Made by a program: the position numbers and the translations under genes. The notes under the pieces are model-generated. The model had not been told where the DNA came from and did not search any database. It saw nothing but the letters and a program-made list of their open reading frames with translations. Of a stretch of DNA of 58,814 nucleotides, positions 33,663-44,439 are shown piece after piece. How positions within the stretch are numbered: the first letter of the stretch is position 1; each line of letters opens with the position of its first letter. The stretch is from a virus. The DNA is taken from the IMG/VR virus record IMGVR_UViG_3300044679_000035, positions 1 through 58,814 of that record; one strand, written 5' to 3'.

Positions 33663-34205
33663 ATGAGCTTCATTACCTCAACGGCCGGACTGCTATCAGG
33701 GAGCTTGGAAGCGGCCGGCGGCCTCTTCAAAGGCGTCGGCAGCATCGGATCCGGCTACGCCTCGGCCAACGCTGCTGATTACAATGCCGAAATCGCGCGC
33801 CAGAGTGCGGCCAATGCCAGCGAAGCCGGCCAGTCCCAAGCCACCGTCGAGAGCCTCAAGGGGGCCGATGTTCTCGGCAACGTGAAGGCATCCCAAGCGG
33901 CCAACAACATCGATGTCGACTCCGGCTCGGCGCTCAAGGTTCAGCAGGGCGCGCGCGCGGCCAGCGTCTACAATACCGAAAGCGTCGAGAACAACGCGCT
34001 GCTTGCCGCTTACGGCTACAAGAACACGGCGGCGCTCGATACCGAAGAGGCCCAGGAGGACATCACGGCCGGGTACATCGGGGCCGGGGGAGACGTTCTC
34101 ACCGGCGCGAGTTCGCTTGCCGGTCCTCTGGCTGCGATGCAGAATCCCGCAAATGATGGTGGCACTGCGGCGGGAGACGGCGGCTACACCGGGCTTGGCG
34201 AATAA
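33663..34205 (+). CDS. Internal virion protein, gp14-like
   Basis: 180 residues, Ala/Ser/Gly-rich and helical, with an N-terminal amphipathic stretch (STAGLLSGSLEAAGGLFKGVGSIGSG) and EIARQSAANASEAGQSQATVESL. T7 gp14 is similar in size and place and forms the outer-membrane channel at ejection. Assigned by character and synteny. Confidence 0.65.
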   Translation: MSFITSTAGLLSGSLEAAGGLFKGVGSIGSGYASANAADYNAEIARQSAANASEAGQSQATVESLKGADVLGNVKASQAANNIDVDSGSALKVQQGARAASVYNTESVENNALLAAYGYKNTAALDTEEAQEDITAGYIGAGGDVLTGASSLAGPLAAMQNPANDGGTAAGDGGYTGLGE

Positions 34206-36454
34206 TGGCGCGCGTCGAAGGCAGCGTTGGTATCCCGGATGTCGCACCGCAGATCGAGGGCGAGCGCGTACAGGCCAATCCGGAACAGGCCGGCGCACAG
34301 GTCGGGCAGGCGCTTCAAGGCGCCGGGACCGCTGCGATCGACGCCGGCAAGCTGTACGGACAGGTCGCCGCCGATCAGGCCAATAACGAATACATGGACA
34401 GCGCCACGGCGATCCGGGCGCACATGCGCAGCCTCCGCGGTCAGGACGCCATCACGTATCTGCCCGAAGCCCAGCAGCAGCTCGACAATCTTTATAAAAC
34501 CACCAAGGCCAAGCTCTGGACAACCGAATCGCAGCTATCCTTCGATCAGGATTCCCGCCGGACTCGCGCGCTGATTTCAGGCGATATTCAGGACTACGCC
34601 TCGGGGCAGCATCTGGATTGGGCAAAATCGGTTAACGACACCGGGATATCCTTCTGGAAGGGGCAGGCTGCGGTCGCGGCGCAGAGCGGCGATCAGTTGC
34701 TTTCCGCGATGGCCCTGCATCACCTGCGCACCTATTACGGGCAAAATGCCGATCTCGTTTTCGGCCAGGCGACTGATTCCGGAACGCCGCAAGGGCAGGC
34801 GAAACTTCAATATCTGAACCAAGCGGACGCCGAGTTCGCAAAGTCGCAGTTCAACGCCATCGTCGATAAAGATCCGGTGCGCGCCCAGAAAATTCTGGAT
34901 CAAAACGCCGGCGTTCTCGGAAGCGATCCAGACTACGACCGGATGCTCCGCGAGGCCAAAACGCAACTGGTCGAGTCCAATATCACCCCAATTGTTGACA
35001 GCCATATCAGTGCCGCGCTTTCGCAGGCACAGGCAGCGTCATCCGGGCAGGCGCAGGCGGGCGCTTCCAACGCGAACAATCTTGGAAATGTGAAGGATGC
35101 GACCGGCGGCTTCGCGGCCCCCGCGACTCCCGTCGATGGGGCCGTTCTCGCGGCGAACACGCTGCGCACCGGCTACCGTGGGCTGACGCTTGAACAGATT
35201 GCCGCGAAGTGGGCTCCGGCATCGGACCACAACAACCCGGCTCAATGGGCGGCGAATGTCAGTCGAGTGTCGGGCATTTCGGTCAACGGCACGCCGAATC
35301 TGGACGATCCGAAACAACTCAGTGCAGTCCTGCATGGAATTACCGTTGCGGAAAAGAGCGGTGCCGATCAGGGAAAATTCACTCCGGAAATAATCAATCA
35401 GGGCGTGACGGCGGCGCTCTCGGGCCAAAAACCGACATTGCGCGCCGCCGCCTGGTGGAGCGGCGCGCATCTCAGCATCCCCGATCAGTTGCGGCTCAAC
35501 GAAACGGCATTCCTCGACGGCGTCCGCAAGGATGCCAAGGCAAAATTCGGTGACCAATACCCTGACGCCGTGGAACGTACCGTGACGTCGGCGCAGCGGC
35601 AGTACGAGCAGAGGTTCAGCCAGCAGGAACAGCAGTACACCGTGGCGTCCCACATCGTGCAGATCGCGATGGTCGACAATCACTATATCTCAGAAGCGCA
35701 GCTTTTGCGAGACCCGCAAGCCGGGCCAGCATGGGAGATAATGAAAATCAATGATCCTTGGCACGCGGGAGCTATTGAGAATGTGTTCAACGCCAACGCT
35801 CGCGGGAAAGCGGTCAATTACGGCACGGATTTCGGCTCCCTGCTGGATCGTGTGCTGGCACCCCGCGGGGCGCCGTCGCGGCTCAATGATCCGTCGTCAA
35901 CGTGGGACTATGTTACGCCCGGTGAAGATGGACCGCTGACGAACACCGGCAATACTGTGCTCGCCGGACTGATGAAAATGCGTGAGTCGCCGAAAGGGGA
36001 GGCAAACGCGACGTTGCTGCGCAACTTCTTCCGCGAGGCTCATACGCTGCTGTCGCGCCAAGACCCGAATCTCGGTTTTTATGATCCGAAGGGGGAGACC
36101 GCGTACAACCGATTCATCGCTGGTGCGCTCCCGATGATCGAAGTCGCGATGGCTCAGCATGAACCTCTTTCCGCCATTCTCGCGCCGAAGGGCGATGTCT
36201 ACAATTCGATATTTCAGTACAAGCGCAAGCCCGGCCAGGACATGGCGGACCGCATCCAAGACCCCAATAATCCGATGGTGCAGGCGGCAAACCAGACCGA
36301 CGATCAGCGCGCTCAAGCACAAGCCGATCTGAAGGCCCGCTACGCCAAGGCCAAGACACCGGATGAAAAGGCCGCGATCGCTCAGGAAGGCATTCAGCGC
36401 GGCTGGATCGCGGCACCACAGGCACCGAAGCCAGAGGTTCAGTGGCCGCAATGA
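34205..36454 (+). CDS. Internal virion protein, gp15-like, with a P5-like domain
   Basis: 749 residues, mostly helical, in the place of T7 gp15, which spans the periplasm at ejection. Residues about 290-400 differ: NNLGNVKDATGGFAAPATPVDGAVLAANTLRTGYRGLTLEQIAAKWAPASDHNNPAQWAANVSR resembles the phage structural P5-type domain (NPGNI...F..FP....G..A....L..Y...T...I...WAP..ENN), often found in wall-penetrating virion proteins. Peptidoglycan cleavage is possible but unproven. ATG overlaps the previous stop. Confidence 0.65.
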   Translation: MARVEGSVGIPDVAPQIEGERVQANPEQAGAQVGQALQGAGTAAIDAGKLYGQVAADQANNEYMDSATAIRAHMRSLRGQDAITYLPEAQQQLDNLYKTTKAKLWTTESQLSFDQDSRRTRALISGDIQDYASGQHLDWAKSVNDTGISFWKGQAAVAAQSGDQLLSAMALHHLRTYYGQNADLVFGQATDSGTPQGQAKLQYLNQADAEFAKSQFNAIVDKDPVRAQKILDQNAGVLGSDPDYDRMLREAKTQLVESNITPIVDSHISAALSQAQAASSGQAQAGASNANNLGNVKDATGGFAAPATPVDGAVLAANTLRTGYRGLTLEQIAAKWAPASDHNNPAQWAANVSRVSGISVNGTPNLDDPKQLSAVLHGITVAEKSGADQGKFTPEIINQGVTAALSGQKPTLRAAAWWSGAHLSIPDQLRLNETAFLDGVRKDAKAKFGDQYPDAVERTVTSAQRQYEQRFSQQEQQYTVASHIVQIAMVDNHYISEAQLLRDPQAGPAWEIMKINDPWHAGAIENVFNANARGKAVNYGTDFGSLLDRVLAPRGAPSRLNDPSSTWDYVTPGEDGPLTNTGNTVLAGLMKMRESPKGEANATLLRNFFREAHTLLSRQDPNLGFYDPKGETAYNRFIAGALPMIEVAMAQHEPLSAILAPKGDVYNSIFQYKRKPGQDMADRIQDPNNPMVQAANQTDDQRAQAQADLKARYAKAKTPDEKAAIAQEGIQRGWIAAPQAPKPEVQWPQ

Positions 36455-39400
36455 GTGCCACCGGCAAGCTACCCACAGCGGACGAATTTTTCGGGTCCGG
36501 ACCGTCCGGCACCCTGCCAACCGTCGACCAATTTTTTGCCCCTCCAAAGCCAACCTTGGCGCAGGGCGCCATGTCTGCGCTCGCGGTCGCCGGCAGCGAA
36601 ATGGAGGGGCTTCCGCACGCCGAAGCTTCCGCCGACATGGACGATTTTATTAAAAATACTCCCGTCGGGCATGTTCTGGACGCCTTCGGGCAGGGCTTTC
36701 GTCAGCAATGGGGAACCGATGCTGGAACGTTTCCAGAGGAGGTGTCGGACTGGCTCAAAAAGGCTGGCCTCTTCCACGATTATGAGAAGCGTCGAACCGG
36801 GCTCATCAATAGCTTCAACGAGGGAATCATCCGGGCCACCTACGGGCTCGCCGATATGGCGAACCGCGCCATCGGCGGTGTCGTCGGTGGCGCCGAACAG
36901 GCCGCCTACCAGACCGGCATCGAGACGGGGCAGCCCCAACTTGGGCATGAAGCCGCCGCGGGCATCGAATACGCGACGCAGCGCGGCGATATCCTGGCCC
37001 GATCAATTCCGGAGACGACATATCTGGGCGGCCAGATCGCCAAAGCGCGCGGGCTGGCCGTCATCGGGGAAGGCGAGGGCGGATTCTTCGGCACCAAAGA
37101 GCCGACGCCGGAGACCGCAGCGGCGCGCGCCGAAGCCGTCAAGGCCGAAACCGAGCATGCGGCGGCGCAAGCAAAGGAGACCTGGCAGCCAGAACCAGGT
37201 GCCCAGGGCCAAGCCGAAACGCCGGCGCAGCGGGCGCCGCAAGCGCCCCCAGAGCCAACGCTCGACGACATCGCGCGCCAGATCGCACCGCAAGCCTTCC
37301 AGCAACGCGATGCGCTCGCCGTTCGGGAGCAGACCTATCGGCGATGGCTCCGCGAACTCGGCGATGCTCGCGCGCAGCTTCCGGAAGTGCAGGAACTCCA
37401 AGGCCGCATCGGGACCATTCTGGACAAGGTGAACGGCGTCGAGGATCGCCTGACCGGGAAGGCGGCGCAGCGGTTGAGCGATGCCCGCGACCGTCTCGAT
37501 GAAATCTTCCGCACCGACACCGGCGACATGGCCCACGTCCGCGCCAATTTGATGGAAGCCACGCACGGACTCTGGGATGTGGCGCCGCGGATCCGCGCGG
37601 CCTACGAGGAAGCGCAGCGCCGCTTGCCGCCGGCACCTGAAAATGTTTCTGTGGAACAGAATGTTGCACGCGCCGAAACGTCGCCGGAAGCACAACCCGC
37701 CACCCCTGCGCAGCCGCCAGAACAAGCGGCCGCTGGGCAAAACGTGCAGCCGGTGCTCGCTGCAGGCCCCGAGTCCGGGGCAGCGGTATTGCCTGGATTG
37801 CCACGCGGAGGCGCAGCGGGCTTACCGCTGCCGCCAGCGGCTGCTGAAGGAATGGCTGCGGCGCAAGGTGAAGGAACTGGAGCGCCGATTGGAGCAGAGA
37901 AACTTGGCGATTTAGGCGGTGCACAGCCGCCAGCCGTCCCAGCACAGCCACAACCAAGCATCGCCACCGATGTAGCCCGAAAACTCGTTTTCGCCGGACG
38001 CCCGCAGGAAGAAGCCGACGCGGCGGGCGCGCTGCTACAGGCCCATTATGAGGCCCGTGCGGCGCGCTTCAATGGCGCTCTCGGGACAGCCGATCAAATC
38101 TATGCCCGCGAAGGCCCCGCGATCCGTCGTGGGCGCGGACTGGGGCCGGTGCCGGCACCGCAGCCGGGCCAAACTGCTGCGGCTCCGGCACCGAAACCTG
38201 CCGACCCCACAAAGGCACCTTCGGAACTGGAATCGCTGGACCCCGCACAGATCAAGGTCGATCCGGGGCGCTTCCAGTTCAAAGCCGATACCGGCGAGCG
38301 CGGTATCTCGGAACGGCTTCAGGGCGTCGAGCAATGGGATCCCAGACTTGCCGGCACCGCGCTGGTCTGGCGCGACGCCACCGGACAGGACTGGATCGCC
38401 GACGGTCACCAGCGGTTAGGGCTCGCGCAGCGGCTCACGGAAGCCGGACAGCCAGGAATCCGCCTCAATGCCTTTGTTTTGAATGCCGCCGAAGGGGTCA
38501 GCGACGCAGACGCGCGCGGGATCGCAGCGGCCAAGAATATCGCGGAAGGCACCGGGACCGCTATCGATGCCGCCAAGGTGATCCGCGAGGCCAAGGCGAA
38601 GGGGATCGAATTGCCGCCGATGCCGCCGCGATCCGCTTTGGTCCGCGATGGTCGGGCGCTGGCGCGGCTGTCACCGGAAGCGTTCGGCATGGCCGTCAAC
38701 GATGTCGTCCCCACCAATCAGGCCGCCATCGTGGGGCGCCTTGTCGATGATCCTTTGGCGCAGACCGAGGCCATGCGGGTGCTCGCCAAGACGAAGCCGG
38801 AGAACGCGCGCCAGGCCGAAATGATCGTCCGCGACATGCTGGCATCCGGCGTCGAGGAAATGACGAAGCAGGGCGGATTGTTCGGGGAAGAGCATTTCGC
38901 CGCCTCGACCGTCATGGAGCGCGCCAAGATCGCCGACGAAGCGATGCGCCAACTCAAACGCGACAAGGCGACATTCAAGGTTCTCGTGGATGAGGCCGCG
39001 CGCATCGAAGGCCACGGCCAAAATGTGCTTGACGTTGAAGCCAACAAGGGACGATTGACCACCGATGAGCAAGCGGCACAGTTCCTCACCCAGCTCGCAA
39101 CCCGCAAAGGTGAAGTCAGCGACGGCCTCACCGCCATCGCCAAACGACTCAAATCCGGCGACGTCACGGCCGCAGCCGGAGCCCGGGAGTTTCTCGGGAT
39201 TGTCCGGACCGCAGCTGAAAAAGGCTTGGCAGCAGGGCCAGACCTTGGCCGCGCTGAGTCTGGGCCAGAGCGAGACATCGAACTCTTCCAATCCGGATTA
39301 AAACAGACCGAACTCCCGGGGCTCGCCGACGAGACGGCCGCCGAACGGAAGGCGCGCCTCGGCCGCCAACTGATCGAGGAAAGCAGGCAGTTGCCGCGCG

Positions 39401-42400
39401 CCGTTTCGCGCAAGGCGCAGAAGCCGCTCGAAGAGGGATTGTTCGCGCCGCCGCCGGAGCGGACGCTGTTTCAAGGTGGCGGCGAGCAACCGACATTTTA
39501 TTCCGCGCTGACGCGATCCGTCGAAGGACTGAAACTCGAAAAGGCTCCCGCCGATCAGTGGCTCAACACGATCCGCAATATTCCCGGCGTCAAGAAAGAA
39601 GAACTCGAATGGAGCGGCGTCGAGGACTGGCTCAAAGAGCAGAAAGGTCCCGTCACCCGTGCGGCGGTTACTGATTATCTCCACGAGAATGAAGTGCACG
39701 TGCAGGAAGTGCAGAAGGGCGGACCGCATGGCGCGACCGACGATGAACAGGGCGCGCTCGAAGTCGCCATGACCAATGCCGTCAACAAAGGCATCGTCGA
39801 TAATGGCGCATCGGCAAAATTCTATGACGACATCGTTCGTGGAGATTCGCAGGCCATTGGCGATGCGGAGGCAATCGGCATCCCCGATAGCGTACTCGCG
39901 CCATTCCGAGATCGTGAACGGGCACCCACAAAGTTTGGTCCCGGATCAGGTCCGGGCGCACCGCTCCCCGGCGGCGCCAACTACCGGGAACTGCTGCTGA
40001 CGCTGCCAGAGAATCCGGAAGTCAGAAGAGCCGGAGATGCAGCCGCAGACTCCGCAAAACGCATGCGCGAAAAGTACGGCGAGCGATGGGCCATGACGGC
40101 GCCTGCTGACGAAGTGCTTGCCCATGGTGGCTTGGAAGAGCGGCGCCAGGCATTGTCGAAGCAAAACGAGTTCCGCGCTTCGCATTGGGCCGAACCGAAT
40201 GTCCTCGCGCATGTCCGCTTCGATGATCGCACCGGACCCAACGGCGAGAAGGTTCTGCACGTCGCGGAGATACAGAGCGACTGGCATCAGAAGGGGAGAA
40301 AGCAGGGATATGAGCAAGCTGCAGGACCGGAGTATTACCTCAGAATGCCAGATGGAGAAATCGGCCAGGATTTCGCTTCGCGCGAGGAAGGGGAGGCGTT
40401 TATTCGTGATCATCCCGGCGCTGGCATCCTCGACAGGCAATCGCCAAATACAACTGGCGTCCCCAACGCTCCCTTCAAAACTTCATGGCCCGAACTCGCG
40501 ATGAAACGCATGATCCGCTACGCCGCCGAGAACGGCTATGATCGGATTTCGTGGGATACCGGCGACACCAACGCCGAACGGTACGACCTTAGCAAACAAA
40601 TAAATGAGATTCATTATCTCAAGCGTCCTGACGGCCGCTATGACATCGTTCCGATAAAGAACGGGCACGTCTTTGAAGGTTTGCGTCACGACGCAGTGCC
40701 AGAAGAAAAATTGCCCGATATTCTTGGGAAGGATGTAGCCAAAAGAATTGCCGATGGTGCCGGTGACGATCTCGCGCGCGGGTACAAAAAATTGACTGGC
40801 GATAATCTCAAGGTCGGCGGCGAAGGAATGCGCGCATTCTACGACAAGCACCTTCCGATCATAGCAAACAAGCTCGGCAAGAAATTCGGCGCGAAGGTCG
40901 AGGAATCGCGCTTGGGAATGCCAGACGATAAGACCGTGCAGAACGAAGGAACCGCCGCAACGCGCGCCGCCCTGGGCATAGACACGGTTCATTCCCTCCC
41001 GATCACCGACACCATGCGCGACTCCGTCATGGAGGGCCAGCCGCTCTTCCAAGGCAAACGCGGTGCCATCGCATTCCGTGATGCCCGCGCCACGATCCGC
41101 TTCATGCGCGATGCCGACTCGTCCACGTTCCTGCACGAGACTGCGCATCAATGGCTCGAAGAACTGATCCGTGATTCCCGCGACCGGCGCGCGCCGCCGG
41201 ATGTCGGGGCCGATGTCGGAACCGTTCGTGACTGGTATAATAACGTCAAGCGAAACACGGAGCCGGAATGGAAGGCCGATGGGGCGGTTCCAGATGAGGC
41301 CCATGAACTCTGGGCGCGCGGCTTCGAGCGTTACTACCGCGAGGGTGCGGCACCATCGCAGCGGCTCGCAACCATCTTCGCGAAATTCAAGGCGTGGCTG
41401 ACGAAAATCTACAAGACGGCGGAAGAACTGCACGCGCCGATCAATGACGAAATCCGCGCCGTCTACAGCCGCCTTCTCAGCACGCCGGAGGAACGCGCCG
41501 CCATCGCGCCGGAGCGTCCCGCGCCCCCGACATTGGCCGACATGCACGAGGAAGACGCGGCCCTGACGCCGGCGCAACATGCCGGAACGATGGCCGATGT
41601 CATCCGCAGCGAAATCGACAACAGGGCAAAGGATGTCGCCCCGGAGGTCCACAATGAACTCCCCGGAAAAGCAGAAACTGGACGAATCCAGCGAGAGAAC
41701 CCGCCTCTTCCAGGTGGCGGCGATGAGGCCGGGCCAATCCCCGGAGAAAATGCTGGCGCTGGCGGAACTGGAGCGGAGCCAAAGGGCGGAAACCCGATTG
41801 CGGCAGAAGGCGCTCGCCCACGCGGAGGAGCAGGCGGCGCAGGAACCAAACCCCCAAGCGGACCAAACGCCGCTTTCGAGCGACCAGAGTCAGACCTGAT
41901 CGACAAGGCCGGAAATATCCGCGTCGATAATCTGAACACGACGGCGGATGTCGATCGCCTCATCCATGATGTCGCCGACGAGAATGGCGGCTTTGCGGGC
42001 GTCCGAATCCCGATGTCCGACTCGCAGGCGCTCGATCTCGCCGACGCGATGGGGCTGCGGCCGGAGGACCTGAATGGCACCCAACTCGCCAATTTCACCC
42101 GTGCGCACGCCTTTGCGGTCCGCAAGCTTTTTGTCAGCGTCGCCACAGAAACCAACAGGGCAGCCGCCAAGGCGGCGGCCGGAGGCGACGCCGACGTGCT
42201 GGCCTATGCTGCGGCGCGCTCCCGGATGCGGATGGCGCAGGAACATCTCTCGGCGCTGACCTATGCGGCTGGCTCCGTGCTGCGCGGATTCCAGAAGCTC
42301 CCCGGCACTGCAGAGGCCAAGGGGCTCGCGCAAATGATGGGCGACCTTTCGGAACAGCGCAGCCTGTTCCAGTTGAAGCAGGAAGCCAAGCGCGTGGCCC

Positions 42401-44262
42401 GGCTGGACACGCCGGCGAAGGTGTCCAAGTACCTGCGCGACCAGGATACGCCCGGTCTCGGCGAGATGGGGCTCGAGCTTTTCATCAACAATCTGATCTC
42501 GGGGCCGATCACCCACGCGACCTATGCCGTCGGCAACACGATGCTGGCGCTATGGAAGGCTGTACCGGAAACGGCCGCAGAAGCCCTGATTGGCATGGGG
42601 CGCGAGGCATTGGGCGCGCCCCCGGGCCAGCGCGCCTACATGGGCGAGGTCGGCGCGCAGCTCTACGCGATGTTCGGCAAGGGCCAGCGTGACGGCTTCC
42701 GTGCGGCGTGGGACGCCTTGAAGTCTGGGCAGACCACGGCACTCCCCGGCGAAGTCTTGGACGCCTCGAATGATCTCTTTTCGACGACGACGACGCGACC
42801 GACGACACCGTTCACATCATCGAAGGCAATCCCGAACTTTGAAATCGGCGGCGTTCCGGTGCCGGTGGGCTCCATCGTCCGGGCGCCTGGCGAGCGCATG
42901 GTGGCACCGATCCATTCCTATTATCGCACCGTCGGCTACGTGCAGGCCGTGGCACGGGAAGCCTACCGCCAGGCCATGAATGAGGGGCTAACCGGTGACG
43001 CCTTCTCTGCTCGCGTCGCCGATCTCTCCGCCAGCCCGTCATCGGCCACGATGGACCTTGCCCGCCACGAAGCGACCGACCAGACCATGATGGGACAGGG
43101 CGGCGAATTGATGCGGCGGCTTTCCTGGCTGCTCAGTTATCCTGTTCCGTTTCCGCGCCCGATCGGGCCGACCAGACTGCTCCGCTTCATCGACCCCTTC
43201 GTGCAGGTCTTCGGTTCGATCATGCGGGAGACCGTCATCAAGCGCGGGCTGCCGGGATTGCTCAGCGACGACATGCGGGGCCGTAACGGTCCGCTGGCGC
43301 AGAACAGGGCCGGCGCCCGCGTCGCGGTGGGCGTCAGTCTTTCCGTCGTGGGCGCCGGGCTTGCCGCCGAAGGCGTCCTGAACTCATCGGCACCGTCCGA
43401 TCCTCGGGCACGCGGCCTCTGGACGCTGGTCAACGGAATGCCGCACAGCATCCGCGTCGGCGATCTCACCTTCGATCTGAGCCGCCTTGGCGTGCTCGGC
43501 ATGCATCTCGGCATCGCGGCCGATCTCTACAATGTCGCTGATACCGCGGCGCACGGCGACATGGTCCATGCCGGAAGCCTTTTGGTTCATTCCATCGCGC
43601 AGAATTTCCTCGACGAAGGCTTCGCGGAAGGCATCTCGGAAATGCTCAAGGCTGTCGATGATAACGACCGCTACGGGCAGGCATGGGTCCGCAATTTCGT
43701 CAAATCCTTCGTGCCCTATGCGGTCGGGCTGTCCCAAAGCGCGCGCATGATCGATCCCTATGCGCGGGAGGCCCGCACCGTCACGGACAGCATCCTGGCC
43801 GGAATTCCGTTCGCGTCGGAATCCCTTGAGCCCCGCCGCGACATCTGGGGCGAGCCGATCCAGAACCGGAACTGGGCGCTGGTCTATTCGCAGCGCATCC
43901 AAGATGACCCCGTAAACCGCGAACTTTTGGGACTCGGCGTCTTCCCGGCGCAGCCACAGCGCAAAATTCGCGGTGTCGCGATCACCGATGCCCAATATGA
44001 CGATCTTTCCCGCATCGGCGGCCGCTATGCCAAGGCACTTCTGGACAACGATGTCCGGACGCCGGGATGGAGCTCAATCCCGGCAGAGCACCGCATCGAG
44101 ATCATCAAAAAGGACATCGAAACCGCCCGGGAATCGGCACGCACCACGATCATGATGAGCCATTACGCAACGGCGCCGCCGGGGCAGAGCATCATTGATC
44201 GCGCGTACGCGCTCAAACTTCATCCTCTACAGAATGCGGTTGGTCCCGGCACCGCTCCATGA
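36451..44262 (+). CDS. Giant polyvalent internal virion protein, gp16-like
   Basis: 2,603 residues; ATG overlaps the previous stop. The N-terminus has two short GKLPTADEFF-like repeats. Residues about 590-700 look like a ParB/sulfiredoxin-type domain (IADGHQRLGLAQRL). Residues about 1020-1490 include polyvalent-protein associated domains (HVQEVQKGG; LHVAEIQSDWHQKG; AMKRMIRYAAENGYDRISWDTGD). HETAH at about 1562 is a zincin metallopeptidase motif. The C-terminal 600 residues hold hydrophobic helices like an ejected core protein. Probably injected with DNA; enzymes delivered are inferred. Confidence 0.8.
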   Translation: MSATGKLPTADEFFGSGPSGTLPTVDQFFAPPKPTLAQGAMSALAVAGSEMEGLPHAEASADMDDFIKNTPVGHVLDAFGQGFRQQWGTDAGTFPEEVSDWLKKAGLFHDYEKRRTGLINSFNEGIIRATYGLADMANRAIGGVVGGAEQAAYQTGIETGQPQLGHEAAAGIEYATQRGDILARSIPETTYLGGQIAKARGLAVIGEGEGGFFGTKEPTPETAAARAEAVKAETEHAAAQAKETWQPEPGAQGQAETPAQRAPQAPPEPTLDDIARQIAPQAFQQRDALAVREQTYRRWLRELGDARAQLPEVQELQGRIGTILDKVNGVEDRLTGKAAQRLSDARDRLDEIFRTDTGDMAHVRANLMEATHGLWDVAPRIRAAYEEAQRRLPPAPENVSVEQNVARAETSPEAQPATPAQPPEQAAAGQNVQPVLAAGPESGAAVLPGLPRGGAAGLPLPPAAAEGMAAAQGEGTGAPIGAEKLGDLGGAQPPAVPAQPQPSIATDVARKLVFAGRPQEEADAAGALLQAHYEARAARFNGALGTADQIYAREGPAIRRGRGLGPVPAPQPGQTAAAPAPKPADPTKAPSELESLDPAQIKVDPGRFQFKADTGERGISERLQGVEQWDPRLAGTALVWRDATGQDWIADGHQRLGLAQRLTEAGQPGIRLNAFVLNAAEGVSDADARGIAAAKNIAEGTGTAIDAAKVIREAKAKGIELPPMPPRSALVRDGRALARLSPEAFGMAVNDVVPTNQAAIVGRLVDDPLAQTEAMRVLAKTKPENARQAEMIVRDMLASGVEEMTKQGGLFGEEHFAASTVMERAKIADEAMRQLKRDKATFKVLVDEAARIEGHGQNVLDVEANKGRLTTDEQAAQFLTQLATRKGEVSDGLTAIAKRLKSGDVTAAAGAREFLGIVRTAAEKGLAAGPDLGRAESGPERDIELFQSGLKQTELPGLADETAAERKARLGRQLIEESRQLPRAVSRKAQKPLEEGLFAPPPERTLFQGGGEQPTFYSALTRSVEGLKLEKAPADQWLNTIRNIPGVKKEELEWSGVEDWLKEQKGPVTRAAVTDYLHENEVHVQEVQKGGPHGATDDEQGALEVAMTNAVNKGIVDNGASAKFYDDIVRGDSQAIGDAEAIGIPDSVLAPFRDRERAPTKFGPGSGPGAPLPGGANYRELLLTLPENPEVRRAGDAAADSAKRMREKYGERWAMTAPADEVLAHGGLEERRQALSKQNEFRASHWAEPNVLAHVRFDDRTGPNGEKVLHVAEIQSDWHQKGRKQGYEQAAGPEYYLRMPDGEIGQDFASREEGEAFIRDHPGAGILDRQSPNTTGVPNAPFKTSWPELAMKRMIRYAAENGYDRISWDTGDTNAERYDLSKQINEIHYLKRPDGRYDIVPIKNGHVFEGLRHDAVPEEKLPDILGKDVAKRIADGAGDDLARGYKKLTGDNLKVGGEGMRAFYDKHLPIIANKLGKKFGAKVEESRLGMPDDKTVQNEGTAATRAALGIDTVHSLPITDTMRDSVMEGQPLFQGKRGAIAFRDARATIRFMRDADSSTFLHETAHQWLEELIRDSRDRRAPPDVGADVGTVRDWYNNVKRNTEPEWKADGAVPDEAHELWARGFERYYREGAAPSQRLATIFAKFKAWLTKIYKTAEELHAPINDEIRAVYSRLLSTPEERAAIAPERPAPPTLADMHEEDAALTPAQHAGTMADVIRSEIDNRAKDVAPEVHNELPGKAETGRIQRENPPLPGGGDEAGPIPGENAGAGGTGAEPKGGNPIAAEGARPRGGAGGAGTKPPSGPNAAFERPESDLIDKAGNIRVDNLNTTADVDRLIHDVADENGGFAGVRIPMSDSQALDLADAMGLRPEDLNGTQLANFTRAHAFAVRKLFVSVATETNRAAAKAAAGGDADVLAYAAARSRMRMAQEHLSALTYAAGSVLRGFQKLPGTAEAKGLAQMMGDLSEQRSLFQLKQEAKRVARLDTPAKVSKYLRDQDTPGLGEMGLELFINNLISGPITHATYAVGNTMLALWKAVPETAAEALIGMGREALGAPPGQRAYMGEVGAQLYAMFGKGQRDGFRAAWDALKSGQTTALPGEVLDASNDLFSTTTTRPTTPFTSSKAIPNFEIGGVPVPVGSIVRAPGERMVAPIHSYYRTVGYVQAVAREAYRQAMNEGLTGDAFSARVADLSASPSSATMDLARHEATDQTMMGQGGELMRRLSWLLSYPVPFPRPIGPTRLLRFIDPFVQVFGSIMRETVIKRGLPGLLSDDMRGRNGPLAQNRAGARVAVGVSLSVVGAGLAAEGVLNSSAPSDPRARGLWTLVNGMPHSIRVGDLTFDLSRLGVLGMHLGIAADLYNVADTAAHGDMVHAGSLLVHSIAQNFLDEGFAEGISEMLKAVDDNDRYGQAWVRNFVKSFVPYAVGLSQSARMIDPYAREARTVTDSILAGIPFASESLEPRRDIWGEPIQNRNWALVYSQRIQDDPVNRELLGLGVFPAQPQRKIRGVAITDAQYDDLSRIGGRYAKALLDNDVRTPGWSSIPAEHRIEIIKKDIETARESARTTIMMSHYATAPPGQSIIDRAYALKLHPLQNAVGPGTAP

Positions 44263-44387
44263 TATTGCGATTCCGTCTCGAATCGGGGAGCAGCATCCTT
44301 GACCATGGCACGGCCCCCGCGGAAAGCGGTGAAACCCCCTCCGCACAAGCCACAGAAGCGAACCGTCGCCCGCAAACCGCTCGATAA
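44259..44387 (+). CDS. Possible 42-residue peptide
   Basis: Starts in a 4-bp overlap with the giant gene (MILRFRLESGSSILDHG...). MILRF-LESG-type openings occur in small phage peptides. It overlaps the next frame for most of its length, so one of the two may be spurious. Confidence 0.35.
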   Translation: MILRFRLESGSSILDHGTAPAESGETPSAQATEANRRPQTAR

Positions 44388-44439
44388 GACGAAGCGGGCG
44401 CGGCACGGGCTATTCGTCGTCCAGGAGTCCAAAAAATGA
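44305..44439 (+). CDS. Small Lys/Arg/Pro-rich protein
   Basis: 44 residues, very basic (MARPPRKAVKPPPHKPQKRT...), ending in a 4-bp overlap with the next gene. Function unknown. Confidence 0.45.
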   Translation: MARPPRKAVKPPPHKPQKRTVARKPLDKTKRARHGLFVVQESKK

